From Mesonia profundi (GTDB lineage Bacteria > Bacteroidota > Bacteroidia > Flavobacteriales > Flavobacteriaceae), in contig NZ_JAVHUL010000009.1 of the NCBI RefSeq assembly GCF_031085155.1, positions 1 to 64,000 of the forward strand: DNA of 64,000 bases, written 5' to 3'. Both the position numbers and the translations under genes were made by a program. Below are positions 54,501 through 62,630 of the stretch, piece by piece (position 1 is the first letter of the stretch; every line of letters starts with the position of its first letter). The notes beneath the pieces are model-generated. The model was not told the DNA's origin, searched no databases, and was given only the letters and a program-made list of their open reading frames with translations.

Positions 54501-55189
54501 TCCGTAAAGTCTAAACCAATGCTTTGGTCTACTATATGTAGAATTTTAGACATGATAGCTTTATTGTAACTAACCTCTGTATCTTTATTTAATTGGAGAG
54601 ATTGAGAGGCTCTGATAAAGCTCTTAATTTCGTCGCCCATATCTTCTACGGGCAAAATATAATCGACTAAGCCAGTTCTAATAGCACTTTTAGGCATACC
54701 GTCAAACTTAGACTGGGTAGGCTCTTGTACCATCACCACTCCATTGTTTTCTTTTATAGCCTTAATACCGCTTGTCCCATCACTACCAGTTCCGCTTAAG
54801 ATAATGGCTATGGCCTTTTCTTTTTTATAGGGAGCTAAAGACTCTAAAAAAATATCTATAAGTAAATTTAATTTTTGATTTTTAGGTTTTTCCAATAGAC
54901 GGAATCTTCCTTCCTCTAAAATTAAATTATTTGCAGGAGGAATTAAATAAATATGACCTGGTAAAATTTCAGAATTATCTTCAATTCTCTTAATCTTAAG
55001 CGAGGTGGATTTTGCAAGAAGCTCTGCCATCATACTTTTGTAATCTGGCGATAAATGTTGAATAACGATATAGCTATTGCGATCGTTTTTATGTAGATTA
55101 TTAAAAAACATTTTTAGAGCCTCAAGGCCCCCTGCGCTTGCGCCAATAGCAATAATATGTTGATTTAAAGCCAAACTATTTTTTATCAT
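51575..55189 (-). CDS. CheB-CheR-PAS-histidine kinase fusion
   Basis: 1204 aa. In order: CheB methylesterase (1-190; Ser18 in GASAGG, His45, Asp in GTGSDGTSG), CheR methyltransferase (about 210-480; [23 protein letters not shown]), a variable segment, a coiled coil of SNEELQSxNEEL heptad-like repeats (about 640-725), two PAS domains, and a kinase with His995 in [10 protein letters not shown] and an HATPase ([26 protein letters not shown]). Such proteins in Bacteroidota act as stand-alone sensors rather than in flagellar chemotaxis, since no che or flagellar genes are seen here. The ligand is unknown. The receiver protein downstream is a likely partner. Confidence 0.92.
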   Translation of the reverse strand: MIKNSLALNQHIIAIGASAGGLEALKMFFNNLHKNDRNSYIVIQHLSPDYKSMMAELLAKSTSLKIKRIEDNSEILPGHIYLIPPANNLILEEGRFRLLEKPKNQKLNLLIDIFLESLAPYKKEKAIAIILSGTGSDGTSGIKAIKENNGVVMVQEPTQSKFDGMPKSAIRTGLVDYILPVEDMGDEIKSFIRASQSLQLNKDTEVSYNKAIMSKILHIVDQSIGLDFTEYKYSTLSRRLLRRIHVCKCASFDAYFTLLKSDEKEINCLAREFLIGVTKFFRDTEVWEVLREQVIPELVAKIDEGETLKIWDVACSTGEEAYSLAILIQEELENQEKNIEVKIFATDIAEDHLNIGSNATYNESSVAEIEPFLLQKYFSTTPSGYQVIEKLRKMIIFSKHNIIKNPPFSNMNMVLCRNLLIYFQPSIQQKALNVLHYGLEEDGILVLGTSESIQTHRENFEAINRKWKIFRNTSPRRRLKTETLKASTNQIHPLKKQRVQERPNRMNTRKRRFLENFNQTVLDHFGSASVFIDEDYNILQAIGEFRKYANLPTQGFSVNLLDMLGDELKPIILSSVRKAAKTHQEIVYKNAFYHDNEEKKALNIFVKPFRENELDSELNFTITLIEKKVDYSKFDKASTLTTSSRHKDYIHELEAELNKTKEELRTSLEEIETSNEELQSANEELLASNEELQSTNEELQSVNEEINTVNAENVQKMEDLAELNADMNNLLESTEIGTIFLDKDLKIRKFTPAIQKHFSLINSDVGRPIDNFTTSFGLHRRNTLINRCKKVLKTGKTMQRNIVSKEGKNYLQRISAFINSHDIPEGIVITFVDIESLQDAKDKLVASEKRFKSFYEEDPVMHFSVNPKTSKIVQCNLEAIERLGYDSKEEIIGSNMYDLYEDEAQLKALKLGKVFQEKGELKNIELEMLTKDGLIIPIMMSSTVELDEHGNGISNRFTCVDVSELKEAQKKLNKQKADLERANKDLEQFVSICSHDLQEPLSTIKFGSDILGKIYGDRLDDKGREYISYIDQASDRLSQQIKALLEHSRIGRGTKKQWVDTQEIVEIVKYDLGKRIKETHAKIFAGNLPKIKGYEVELRLLFQNLISNSLKYKAKDKEPEIRISAFKEGNYYIFSIMDNGIGISQEDQKNIFTIFNRVPTQEKYEGTGVGLAHVEKIVALHKGSLWVESQVGVGSTFYFKLKAK

Positions 55190-55298
55190 GGTAGAGACAA
55201 TAATATAAGGTGGGTAAAATTACTAAATCTTGACAATTCAATGATAATTAAAATACGTATAAAAGTACCAAATAAGTATACTTTTATGAAGCGTATAC

Positions 55299-55580
55299 TT
55301 ACTGCTTAGGGATATGTGTATTTACTAAGTTAATGTATTCTTTTTTAGCTTGCTCAGGAGTCAAGTTTTTTACCTGAAAAATAGCATTCATCTTAAAGGC
55401 CGAAATAAGTTGTTCATCATCTGGGTTGGCTAGATTGTAGAACGTAGAATCATTAGTAGCTCTTTTATAGTAGGCATAAAAATGAAGCATTAAGTCGGGA
55501 GGAAAACGAAGTTCAGTATGAGTAGCTCTTTCATAAGCTTCCTGAAACTCTTTCTCTAGTTGTGCAGTTTTATCAGTCAT
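55299..55580 (-). CDS. Acyl-CoA-binding protein
   Basis: 93 aa of the ACBP fold (four-helix bundle): EFQEAYERATH, LRFPPDLMLHFYAYYKRATND, LISAFKMNAIF, LTPEQAKKEYINLVN. ACBPs hold medium to long-chain acyl-CoA and are best known in eukaryotes; they also occur in some bacteria. It is the last gene of the rsfS-ftsH-LUD-cdsA-psd cluster, 3 nt after psd, fitting a role in feeding acyl groups into lipid synthesis (inference). Confidence 0.88.
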   Translation of the reverse strand: MTDKTAQLEKEFQEAYERATHTELRFPPDLMLHFYAYYKRATNDSTFYNLANPDDEQLISAFKMNAIFQVKNLTPEQAKKEYINLVNTHIPKQ

Positions 55581-55583
55581 AGC

Positions 55584-56234
55584 TTAGTTTTTGGCAATGA
55601 TGCTTACTCCCCCTTTTACTTTCTGATTCAGTTTTACGTTGAGTTTTGTTTTTAAAGGAAGGTATAAATCTACACGAGAACCAAATTTAATAAATCCGCT
55701 ATCCTCACCTTGTTTAGCTTTATCACCAACTTTAGCATAATTTACAATCCGTTTTGCTAAGGCTCCGGCTACTTGTCTGTATAAAATTTCTCCAAATTGG
55801 TTACTCTTAACCACTACGGTGGTTCGTTCGTTTTCTTCACTTGACTTAGGGTGCCAAGCCACTAAATATTTTCCTGCGTGATATTTACTGTAGGTAACAA
55901 TTCCGTTAACGGGATATCGAGTTACGTGCACATTAATAGGGGACATAAATACAGAAACCTGTAACCTTTTTTCATTAAAGTATTCTTTTTCAAAAACCTC
56001 TTCAATCACTACTACCTTTCCGTCTACAGGAGATACGATGCTAGAATCACTGACCACTGTTTTTCTCTTCGGATTTCTGAAAAACTGAACGATAAGCAAG
56101 AAAAAAACAGCTGTGACTATTAAGATTGTGCTTTGTAGCCATAGGGGATTAATAAAGTTATAGCTTATCATATTAATGATTATAAAAGCTAATAATGAAA
56201 ACCCTAATATTCTATAACCTTCTTTATGAAACAT
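55584..56234 (-). CDS. psd: Phosphatidylserine decarboxylase (short, PSD-A type)
   Basis: 216 aa. Converts phosphatidylserine to phosphatidylethanolamine. N-terminal membrane helices (about 9-50) precede the catalytic part (VSPVDGKVVVI, FMSPINVHVTRYPVNG, KYHAGKY, RQVAGALAKRIV). The self-cleavage site is in FIKFGSRVD, where GS supplies the pyruvoyl group. Two nt after cdsA, so the two are coupled and CDP-diacylglycerol made by CdsA feeds the same pathway. Confidence 0.95.
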   Translation of the reverse strand: MFHKEGYRILGFSLLAFIIINMISYNFINPLWLQSTILIVTAVFFLLIVQFFRNPKRKTVVSDSSIVSPVDGKVVVIEEVFEKEYFNEKRLQVSVFMSPINVHVTRYPVNGIVTYSKYHAGKYLVAWHPKSSEENERTTVVVKSNQFGEILYRQVAGALAKRIVNYAKVGDKAKQGEDSGFIKFGSRVDLYLPLKTKLNVKLNQKVKGGVSIIAKN

Positions 56235-56236
56235 AA

Positions 56237-57031
56237 TTATATAAAAAGTAAATAAGTATAAACAAAAGTACCTGCAAACAGCACACTATCCAAGCGATCT
56301 AGTAACCCTCCATGTCCTGGCATAATTGCACCGCTATCTTTAACGTTTGCTTGCCTTTTTAGTTTAGATTGAATTAAGTCACCATAAGTCCCAAAAATAC
56401 TTACCAATATGCTAAGTACAATCCATTCTCCGTAGGTAAAAATAGGAATATAAAGTGAAATTACATAACCCGCTGCAATGCTAAAAAATAACCCCCCTAA
56501 GAAACCTTCTATTGTTTTATTGGGAGAAACTCTTTCAAAGAGTTTGTTTTTGCCAAAGTTCTTTCCTACTAAATAAGCAAAAGTATCATTAACCCAAATA
56601 AGAATAAAGATCGCAATGAGCAGTTCTGGTTGGTATTCATCATTCTTATCAAAAGGGATGAGTGTTATAAATATAAAAGAAGCAATGAGGTAAAAGATGA
56701 CCACAATGTATTTCTTTTCTTGAAAAAGCGGAATTTTTCTTATGATAATAAGATCCCTTAATAGCAGAACCTTTACCAATAAAGTGAGTACTAAAAGAAT
56801 ATTTAATGCGTAAATATTAAGCTTGAAGATACTGAAAAAAGCAAAAAAACCAATCAGTAAAGCGTAAGAAAGATAACTGTTTAGTTGAAGCAGTTTTTGA
56901 AGTTCATGAACGCAAATAAGTCCGAAGATTAGAAATAAACCCCAAAAGGTGAATTTAGATACGAGAACGGCCGCAATTAATATAACAATGTATAAGGCCC
57001 CAGATAAAGTCCTCGTTAAGGTTTCTTTCAT
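56237..57031 (-). CDS. cdsA: Phosphatidate cytidylyltransferase
   Basis: 264 aa integral membrane enzyme that makes CDP-diacylglycerol from phosphatidic acid and CTP. Seven to eight helices are visible. The signature is near the C-terminus: KRQANVKDSGAIMPGHGGLLDRLDSVLF, with DSG, PGHGG and DRLDS. Length matches the family. It starts 1 nt after the LUD gene and 2 nt before psd. Confidence 0.96.
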   Translation of the reverse strand: MKETLTRTLSGALYIVILIAAVLVSKFTFWGLFLIFGLICVHELQKLLQLNSYLSYALLIGFFAFFSIFKLNIYALNILLVLTLLVKVLLLRDLIIIRKIPLFQEKKYIVVIFYLIASFIFITLIPFDKNDEYQPELLIAIFILIWVNDTFAYLVGKNFGKNKLFERVSPNKTIEGFLGGLFFSIAAGYVISLYIPIFTYGEWIVLSILVSIFGTYGDLIQSKLKRQANVKDSGAIMPGHGGLLDRLDSVLFAGTFVYTYLLFI

Positions 57032-57032
57032 A

Positions 57033-57650
57033 CTATAAGTCTTCTAATAGCAGCAAATATAAATTTTTAGAAGGACTACCATAGCTCATAAAATCACTTT
57101 CTTTTTTATCTTCAAAAGTTTTAATGGTAGTAATATTAGAAGGAATCTTATTCTTGCTTTTATTCTTTATACCTCTTAAGCCTTCTCCTATGGTGTCTAT
57201 AAGCTGACTTGTAGCTGCGAGAATGATGAAATCATGAGGCAATTCATTTAATTTTTTTTCTCCTATCTGATTCGAAGAAATTAATAAGGCACCCGTATTC
57301 GCAATTAAGTATTCGCAAGTAGAGAGAAAGAAATTTGAAGTTGAACTTTTATTAAATTCTAATCCAAAATCTTTAAAAGTATCTTTTAAATTTTCATCAA
57401 AGCAGCAAACGGGAGAGCCCTCTTCATTGTTCCAATCATTTTCTTTAAGAATAGAGTAGAAGGTATCTAACATCTCTTCTTTATTGCTACAATACAAGAA
57501 TTTACCTCCATTCTTTTTAAAATTGACCATAAAATTCTCGTCCGTAGGTAATTTCTCCTCGGGCATGAACTTGCTTTGGTCTTTTTGATTAGGATTCTCC
57601 TCTTTTTCTGATTTAAATTTGAATCCTAAAAGTTTACTAAATATACTCAT
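57033..57650 (-). CDS. LUD-domain protein (LutC-like)
   Basis: 206 aa with a short N-terminal region and a LUD domain (about 60-205, TCEYLIANTGALLISSNQ, LPHDFIILAATSQLIDTIGEGL). LutB/LutC proteins act in lactate oxidation, but no lutA or lutB is present and single LUD proteins beside ftsH/cdsA are common in Bacteroidota; role unknown. The start at 57650 is chosen because the upstream frame start at 57689 falls next to the -7 box at 57691-57698. It opens the second half of the lipid cluster. Confidence 0.85.
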   Translation of the reverse strand: MSIFSKLLGFKFKSEKEENPNQKDQSKFMPEEKLPTDENFMVNFKKNGGKFLYCSNKEEMLDTFYSILKENDWNNEEGSPVCCFDENLKDTFKDFGLEFNKSSTSNFFLSTCEYLIANTGALLISSNQIGEKKLNELPHDFIILAATSQLIDTIGEGLRGIKNKSKNKIPSNITTIKTFEDKKESDFMSYGSPSKNLYLLLLEDL

Positions 57651-57690
57651 ATTCAGTGGGTGGGGTAAATAAATTAATGATGCTATCAAT

Positions 57691-57698
57691 CAAAGATA
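57691..57698 (-). promoter_or_regulatory. -7 box (TATCTTTG) of the LUD-cdsA-psd-acbp unit
   Basis: Exact TAnnTTTG match on the minus strand, 40 nt before the LUD start, and directly next to the 44-nt palindrome. Confidence 0.55.
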
Positions 57699-57740
57699 AA
57701 AAATATAGATTTAGTCACGTGACTAAATCTATATTTTTTA
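57697..57740. terminator. 44-nt perfect palindrome at the ftsH stop, probable terminator
   Basis: 22 base pairs without mismatch, centre CACGTG, starting in the ftsH stop codon (57738-57740). Transcribed from ftsH it forms a long hairpin with a T-rich right arm, then runs straight into the next -7 box. It may terminate ftsH mRNA or protect its 3' end. Confidence 0.7.
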
Positions 57741-59744
57741 AGATTCGGGATTATTGTTTTCTTCAATGCTATCTTCCTTAGCGGAAAATACTTCAGGAGA
57801 AGGAGTTTCTTTCCCATCTTTCTTGTCATAGGGACGGTCTCCAAAGATACGTTGTAAATCGTCTTTAAAAATCACTTCCTTATCTAATAAGATTTCAGCC
57901 AACTGCGTAAGCTTATCTTTATGTAATGTCAATAAATCTATCGCTCTCTTATATTGTTCTTCAATAATGTTAGAGATTTCTTTGTCGATCAACTCAGAGG
58001 TCTTCTCACTATAAGGCTTGGTGAAGTTATATTCATTTTGTCCAGAAGAATCATAATAGGTAAGGTTACCTACATTTTCATTAAGACCATAGATTGTCAC
58101 CATGGCTTTTGCTTGCTTAGTTACTTTTTCTAGATCACTTAATGCTCCTGTAGAAATCTTATTAAAAATCACTTTTTCTGCAGCTCTACCCCCCATAGTG
58201 GCACACATTTCGTCCAACATTTGCTCTGTACGAACAATAAGTCTTTCTTCAGGTAAATACCAAGCCGCTCCTAAAGATTGTCCTCTAGGTACGATAGTCA
58301 CTTTTACTAGGGGAGCCGCATGCTCTAACATCCAACTTACCGTAGCGTGACCCGCTTCGTGAAAAGCAATAGCTTTCTTCTCGTCTGGCGTAATAATTTT
58401 ATTCTTTTTCTCTAGTCCACCTACAATTCTATCTACAGCATCTAAGAAATCTTGTTTTCCTACGGCCTTATTTCCTTTTCTAGCTGCAATTAAAGCTGCT
58501 TCATTACAAACATTGGCAATATCTGCTCCAGAGAAACCGGGAGTTTGCTTAGCTAAGAATTCAGTATCTAATTCATCAGCTACTTTCTTAAGAGGTCTTA
58601 AGTGCACTTCAAAAATCTCTTTACGTTCTCTAATGTCTGGTAAATCAACATAAATTTGTCTGTCAAAACGCCCTGCTCTCATTAAGGCCTTATCCAAAAC
58701 GTCAGCACGGTTGGTCGCCCCAATAACAATTACATTGGTATTGGTACCAAAACCATCCATTTCTGTCAGTAATTGGTTAAGTGTATTTTCTCTTTCATCG
58801 TTAGACCCACCTAAATTTGATTTCCCTCTTGCTCTACCAATGGCATCGATCTCATCAATAAAGATAATAGAAGGTGATTTTTCTTTCGCTTGCTTAAATA
58901 AATCTCTTACTCGAGAAGCTCCAACACCTACAAACATCTCTACGAAATCTGATCCTGAAAGCGAGTAGAAAGGCACTTTTGCTTCTCCTGCAACTGCTTT
59001 TGCTAATAAAGTTTTTCCTGTTCCTGGAGGACCAACTAATAAGGCTCCTTTAGGGATTTTTCCGCCTAGAGCGGTATATTTTTCGGGTGTTTTTAAGAAA
59101 TCTACAATTTCTTGTACTTCTTCTTTTGCCCCTTGTAAACCGGCTACATCTTTAAATGAAGCTTTAACATCGGTGTTTTTATCAAAGAGTTTGGCTTTAG
59201 ATTTTCCTATGTTGAAAATTTGTCCGCCAGGACCGCCGCCGCCGCCGCCGCTCATTTTTCGCATAATAAAAATCCAAACTCCAATAATTAGAATAAAAGG
59301 AAGTAGCGACCAAATAAGGTCTCCCCATACATCAGAGTGGGTCTCGTTTACTCTTATGGTATCTAGGTTGTACTCGTTTTTAATTTCGTCAAAATCATTT
59401 TCAAAATTTTGGAGATCTCCAAGTTCAAACGTATAATGTGGAGTTTCTCCACCAGGGAGAAGTTCCTTTTCCTTATTTTTCTTGTGTTTAGGTAGCTGCT
59501 CTGCTTTTTCAGTTAAGTAAACGTTGGCGGTTCTTTTATTAATCACCACTACTTTTTTCACTTCTCCTTCTTTAAGGAAAGATTCAAATTCGGCAATGTT
59601 AGTTTTGGCAGGTTCGTTAAAACCGCTTCCGCTGAAAAAATTGATTCCTAAAAAAATAAGTATAATTCCCGCATAAATCCAATAGGAATTGAATTTAGGC
59701 TTTTTACCGCCTTCGGGCTTTTTGTTTTCTTGTTGCTTAGCCAT
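57738..59744 (-). CDS. ftsH: ATP-dependent zinc metalloprotease FtsH
   Basis: 668 aa inner-membrane AAA+ protease for damaged or regulatory membrane and cytosolic proteins. Two membrane helices near 20-40 and 145-165, a Gly-rich segment MSGGGGGGPGGQ, Walker A GPPGTGKT at 238-245, Walker B FIDEIDAIG, SRH RFDRQIYV, and the zinc site HEAGH at 462-466. A C-terminal acidic tail follows the protease. Twenty nt after rsfS, suggesting cotranscription. Confidence 0.98.
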   Translation of the reverse strand: MAKQQENKKPEGGKKPKFNSYWIYAGIILIFLGINFFSGSGFNEPAKTNIAEFESFLKEGEVKKVVVINKRTANVYLTEKAEQLPKHKKNKEKELLPGGETPHYTFELGDLQNFENDFDEIKNEYNLDTIRVNETHSDVWGDLIWSLLPFILIIGVWIFIMRKMSGGGGGGPGGQIFNIGKSKAKLFDKNTDVKASFKDVAGLQGAKEEVQEIVDFLKTPEKYTALGGKIPKGALLVGPPGTGKTLLAKAVAGEAKVPFYSLSGSDFVEMFVGVGASRVRDLFKQAKEKSPSIIFIDEIDAIGRARGKSNLGGSNDERENTLNQLLTEMDGFGTNTNVIVIGATNRADVLDKALMRAGRFDRQIYVDLPDIRERKEIFEVHLRPLKKVADELDTEFLAKQTPGFSGADIANVCNEAALIAARKGNKAVGKQDFLDAVDRIVGGLEKKNKIITPDEKKAIAFHEAGHATVSWMLEHAAPLVKVTIVPRGQSLGAAWYLPEERLIVRTEQMLDEMCATMGGRAAEKVIFNKISTGALSDLEKVTKQAKAMVTIYGLNENVGNLTYYDSSGQNEYNFTKPYSEKTSELIDKEISNIIEEQYKRAIDLLTLHKDKLTQLAEILLDKEVIFKDDLQRIFGDRPYDKKDGKETPSPEVFSAKEDSIEENNNPES

Positions 59745-59764
59745 TATGTGTGGGTGCTAGTAAT

Positions 59765-60136
59765 TTAGTAATTTGTTTCTATAGTGGTCGATTTGGCATC
59801 TCCCCAAAGTCCTTCGATATCGTAAAATTCTCTAATGTGTTTTTGAAAAACGTGAACTACAACATTAACATAGTCAATAAGGACCCATTCGGCATTTTCA
59901 GTACCCTCTACGTGCCAAGGCTTGTCTTTTAGAGACTTGCTTACTCCTTTTTGAACAGAGTTAACAATAGCGTTTACTTGGGTGTTGGAAGTACCATTAC
60001 AAATTACAAAATAGTCACAAACCGTATTTTCAATCTCGCGAAGATCTAGTATTTGAATGTCATTACCCTTAACATCTTCCATACCTTTTATGATTTGAGT
60101 TAGGAGTAGGTCTGTGTTATTTTCAGTTTTTATCAT
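59765..60136 (-). CDS. rsfS: Ribosomal silencing factor
   Basis: 123 aa of the RsfS/Iojap family, which binds L14 and blocks subunit joining when nutrients are low. Features: IQILDLREIENTVCDYFVICNGTSNTQVNAI, the GTENAEWVLIDYVNVVVHVF stretch, and the ending REFYDIEGLWGDA. It heads the cluster with a -7 box 19 nt upstream and is divergent from birA. Confidence 0.95.
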   Translation of the reverse strand: MIKTENNTDLLLTQIIKGMEDVKGNDIQILDLREIENTVCDYFVICNGTSNTQVNAIVNSVQKGVSKSLKDKPWHVEGTENAEWVLIDYVNVVVHVFQKHIREFYDIEGLWGDAKSTTIETNY

Positions 60137-60155
60137 TAAATTTATTTATTTTGTG

Positions 60156-60163
60156 CAAAGTTA
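60156..60163 (-). promoter_or_regulatory. -7 box (TAACTTTG) of rsfS-ftsH
   Basis: Exact TAnnTTTG match on the minus strand, 19 nt before the rsfS start codon. Confidence 0.55.
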
Positions 60164-60228
60164 TTATTTTTTGCTCTTTTTTTGCATTGTTAACAAAAAC
60201 TTATCGTTCTATTATCAACACTTTTTTT

Positions 60229-60960
60229 ATGAAGAGTATCAAAGTCCGTACCACCCCATCTACTAATGTTTACTTACGAGAGTTATATCGCGCTAATCCC
60301 AGTATAAAAAACTGTTATGTAGTAGCCGAAAATCAAACTCAAGGTAGAGGGCAAATGGGGGCGAATTGGAACTCAGAAAAAGGCAAGAACCTAACCTTTA
60401 GCGTGCTCTTAGATGGTTTAAATCTTAAAATAGAAAACCAGTTTAAGCTAAGTGCCATAACTTCTTTGGCGGTCTTAAAAGTGCTAAAGAGGTTAGGGAT
60501 TCCTAATTTAAAGGTAAAATGGCCTAACGACATATTGGCAGACAGTTTTAAGATTTGTGGGATACTCATCGAAAACATATTTAGCAATCAAAAAATTAAC
60601 ACTGTGATTATAGGAGTTGGGCTCAATGTGAACCAAGTAAATTTTGATTCTTTGTACCGGGCTTCTTCCTTAAAAGAGCTTACGGGCGTTCATTATGATT
60701 TAGACAACGTGCTTAGGCAATTGGTGCAACAGATAGAAAAAGATATGTATGAGTTTTTACCTTTTTCTCATGAAACGATTTTAGACAAGTACCACAAGCA
60801 TTTGTTTAGAATCGAGAAAGCTTCTACCTTTCAATTTCCCGACGGAGAGCGAACTACGGGGATTATAAAAAAAGTCTCCAAACAAGGTTTGTTAGAAATC
60901 TTGTTTGAAGACGAGAAGCTAAGCTCTTTTGAAATCAAAGAAATTAGGCTGCTTTATTAA
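60229..60960 (+). CDS. birA: Biotin-[acetyl-CoA-carboxylase] ligase (monofunctional BirA)
   Basis: 243 aa. Attaches biotin to carboxylase carrier domains. The biotin loop reads NQTQGRGQMGANWNSEKGKNLTFSV (GRGxxG type), followed by KWPNDIL with the conserved Lys and Asp, GILIEN and IGVGLNVN. There is no N-terminal HTH, so it is the ligase only, not a biotin repressor. The ATG at 60229 gives MKSIKVRTTPSTN; the frame extends upstream but only through leader DNA. Its stop overlaps the convergent SRPBCC stop by 4 nt. Confidence 0.94.
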   Translation: MKSIKVRTTPSTNVYLRELYRANPSIKNCYVVAENQTQGRGQMGANWNSEKGKNLTFSVLLDGLNLKIENQFKLSAITSLAVLKVLKRLGIPNLKVKWPNDILADSFKICGILIENIFSNQKINTVIIGVGLNVNQVNFDSLYRASSLKELTGVHYDLDNVLRQLVQQIEKDMYEFLPFSHETILDKYHKHLFRIEKASTFQFPDGERTTGIIKKVSKQGLLEILFEDEKLSSFEIKEIRLLY

Positions 60961-61349
60961 AGCTTGGCCATATTCTCACTCAGTGCATTGATAAAGTTTT
61001 TTAAAGGAATTTTAATCATCATCGCCATCATGCTATTAAATTCACCGTCAAAAACAAGTTGTACTTCGCTTTCCGCGGAAGCGATTTCAGCAATATTGGC
61101 GGTAAGCGTAAACGGAAGCTTTTCACTTTTAGCTCCCAAAACCACTTGCTCGAAAGGAGTAGTCTCCTTGATGAGAAGTTTAATTTCTGGCATTCCTTTT
61201 AATTGAAATAAAAAACTATCCTCGCCCTTTACCTCAAATTTCTGTATAGAATCTGGCATAATGCTTTCGTAATTCTTTACTTCGGTAAGAAAGTTGAATA
61301 ATTCTTCCTGACTTTTATTTACCTTATTTTTTTCACTTTCTAAATGCAT
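60957..61349 (-). CDS. SRPBCC (START-like) family protein
   Basis: 130 aa. A lipid/hydrophobic-pocket fold typical of polyketide-cyclase-like proteins: VNKSQEELFNFLTEVKNYESIMP, FLFQLKGMPEIKLLIKE, and a C-terminal amphipathic helix (MMIKIPLKNFINALSENM). Ligand unknown. Two nt after pyrE, so they are cotranscribed in Flavobacteriaceae order. Confidence 0.85.
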   Translation of the reverse strand: MHLESEKNKVNKSQEELFNFLTEVKNYESIMPDSIQKFEVKGEDSFLFQLKGMPEIKLLIKETTPFEQVVLGAKSEKLPFTLTANIAEIASAESEVQLVFDGEFNSMMAMMIKIPLKNFINALSENMAKL

Positions 61350-61351
61350 GT

Positions 61352-61999
61352 TTATAATTTTGGACTCCAGGTGGAAGGATTATTTCTCCAGTTTTGAAGT
61401 GTTTCTAGTTCTTTTTTGTTTAAATAATTGGTTTCGAAAGCTTGCTCTATAAGGGCAGAGTAGTCGCTTAGCGTATGCAATTGGATGTGTTCTTTTTCAA
61501 AATTTTCTTTTGCCACATCAAAGCCATAAGAGAAAATAGCCAGCATTCCTTTTACATTACAGTTGGCTTCTTTTAATGCTTTTACCGCATTAAGACTACT
61601 TTTCCCTGTGCTAATTAAATCTTCGATAACCACTACATTTTGTCCGCCTTCTAAGTGACCTTCAATTTGGTTTTGTCTTCCGTGCTTTTTAGCTTCCGGT
61701 CTAACGTACACAAATGGAACCCCTAAATATTCGGCAACTAGCATTCCAATTCCTATGGCTCCTGTTGCTACACCAGCGATTACATCGGCTTTGCCGTAAA
61801 TTTTTTCTACCTGTTTAGCCATATGGTCTCTTACGAAGTTACGAATGGGCGGGTAGGATAATATAATTCGGTTATCACAATAAATAGGTGACTTCCATCC
61901 ACTAGACCATGTAAATGGTTCTTGCGGGTTTAATTTAATTGCCTTAATTTGCAAGAGTAATTCGGCTGTTTTTTTTGCGGCTTCTTTATCTAAAATCAT
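61352..61999 (-). CDS. pyrE: Orotate phosphoribosyltransferase
   Basis: 215 aa. Makes orotidine-5'-monophosphate from orotate and PRPP in pyrimidine synthesis. The PRPP motif VVVIEDLISTGKSS is intact, as are the N-terminal QEPFTWSSGWKSPIYCDNR and the ADVIAGVATGAIGIG segments. Its start codon lies 7 bp from that of the divergent Nudix gene. Confidence 0.97.
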   Translation of the reverse strand: MILDKEAAKKTAELLLQIKAIKLNPQEPFTWSSGWKSPIYCDNRIILSYPPIRNFVRDHMAKQVEKIYGKADVIAGVATGAIGIGMLVAEYLGVPFVYVRPEAKKHGRQNQIEGHLEGGQNVVVIEDLISTGKSSLNAVKALKEANCNVKGMLAIFSYGFDVAKENFEKEHIQLHTLSDYSALIEQAFETNYLNKKELETLQNWRNNPSTWSPKL

Positions 62000-62006
62000 T
62001 CTGTAA

Positions 62007-62630
62007 ATGTATAAAGTTTTTGTAAATGATATTCCATTAATTCTTTCAACAGAGAAAGATATAGGAAATCAATATACGTCTATCCCAATTAAAACGGCGA
62101 AGATAAAACGTATTATTAAAAAAGTAAGTAAAGGTGAACTTTTTTATGTAAATCTTTATCACGAAAATGAAGAACAGCTTCTTAAAACGCTAAAAAAGAA
62201 ATTAAAGACCATTGTTGCAGGTGGCGGATTGGTGTACAACCAAAAAGGAGAAATTCTATTTATTAAGCGTAATGGAAGATGGGATTTGCCTAAAGGTAAA
62301 GCCGAAGACGGCGAAAGTATTGAGGAAACCTCCATACGCGAAGTAGAGGAGGAGACCCAAGTGGAAGGCTTAGAGATTATCAAATTGCTGCAAGTGACTT
62401 ATCATATTTTAAAACGAAATGGAGAATATAAGTTAAAAGAAACCCATTGGTTTGAAATGAAAACTAGTTTTGAAGGGGAGCTAGTGCCTCAAAAAGAAGA
62501 AGGAATTAAAAAAGCGAAATGGAAAAACTTTGAAAAAAGTCAAAAAGCACTTCAGAAGTCTTATGAAAATATAAAGCTTCTTTTTCCTAAAGAATATTTA
62601 ATTCAGCATCCTAAAAACCGGATAAAGTAA
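62007..62630 (+). CDS. Nudix hydrolase
   Basis: 207 aa with the Nudix box GKAEDGESIEETSIREVEEETQVE (G-x5-E-x7-REUxEE). Substrate not predicted: members of this ADP-ribose/diadenosine-polyphosphate-like group vary. The N-terminal 60 residues are not part of the Nudix core. Divergent from pyrE with 7 bp between starts, so each promoter lies in the other's coding sequence. The last 33 nt overlap the convergent M14 peptidase gene. Confidence 0.92.
   Translation: MYKVFVNDIPLILSTEKDIGNQYTSIPIKTAKIKRIIKKVSKGELFYVNLYHENEEQLLKTLKKKLKTIVAGGGLVYNQKGEILFIKRNGRWDLPKGKAEDGESIEETSIREVEEETQVEGLEIIKLLQVTYHILKRNGEYKLKETHWFEMKTSFEGELVPQKEEGIKKAKWKNFEKSQKALQKSYENIKLLFPKEYLIQHPKNRIK

Noticed and set aside
57033-57650. 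Lactate utilisation protein call for the LUD gene
   Set aside because: No lutA or lutB partner is present and the cluster is for lipid and membrane proteins, so only the domain name is used.
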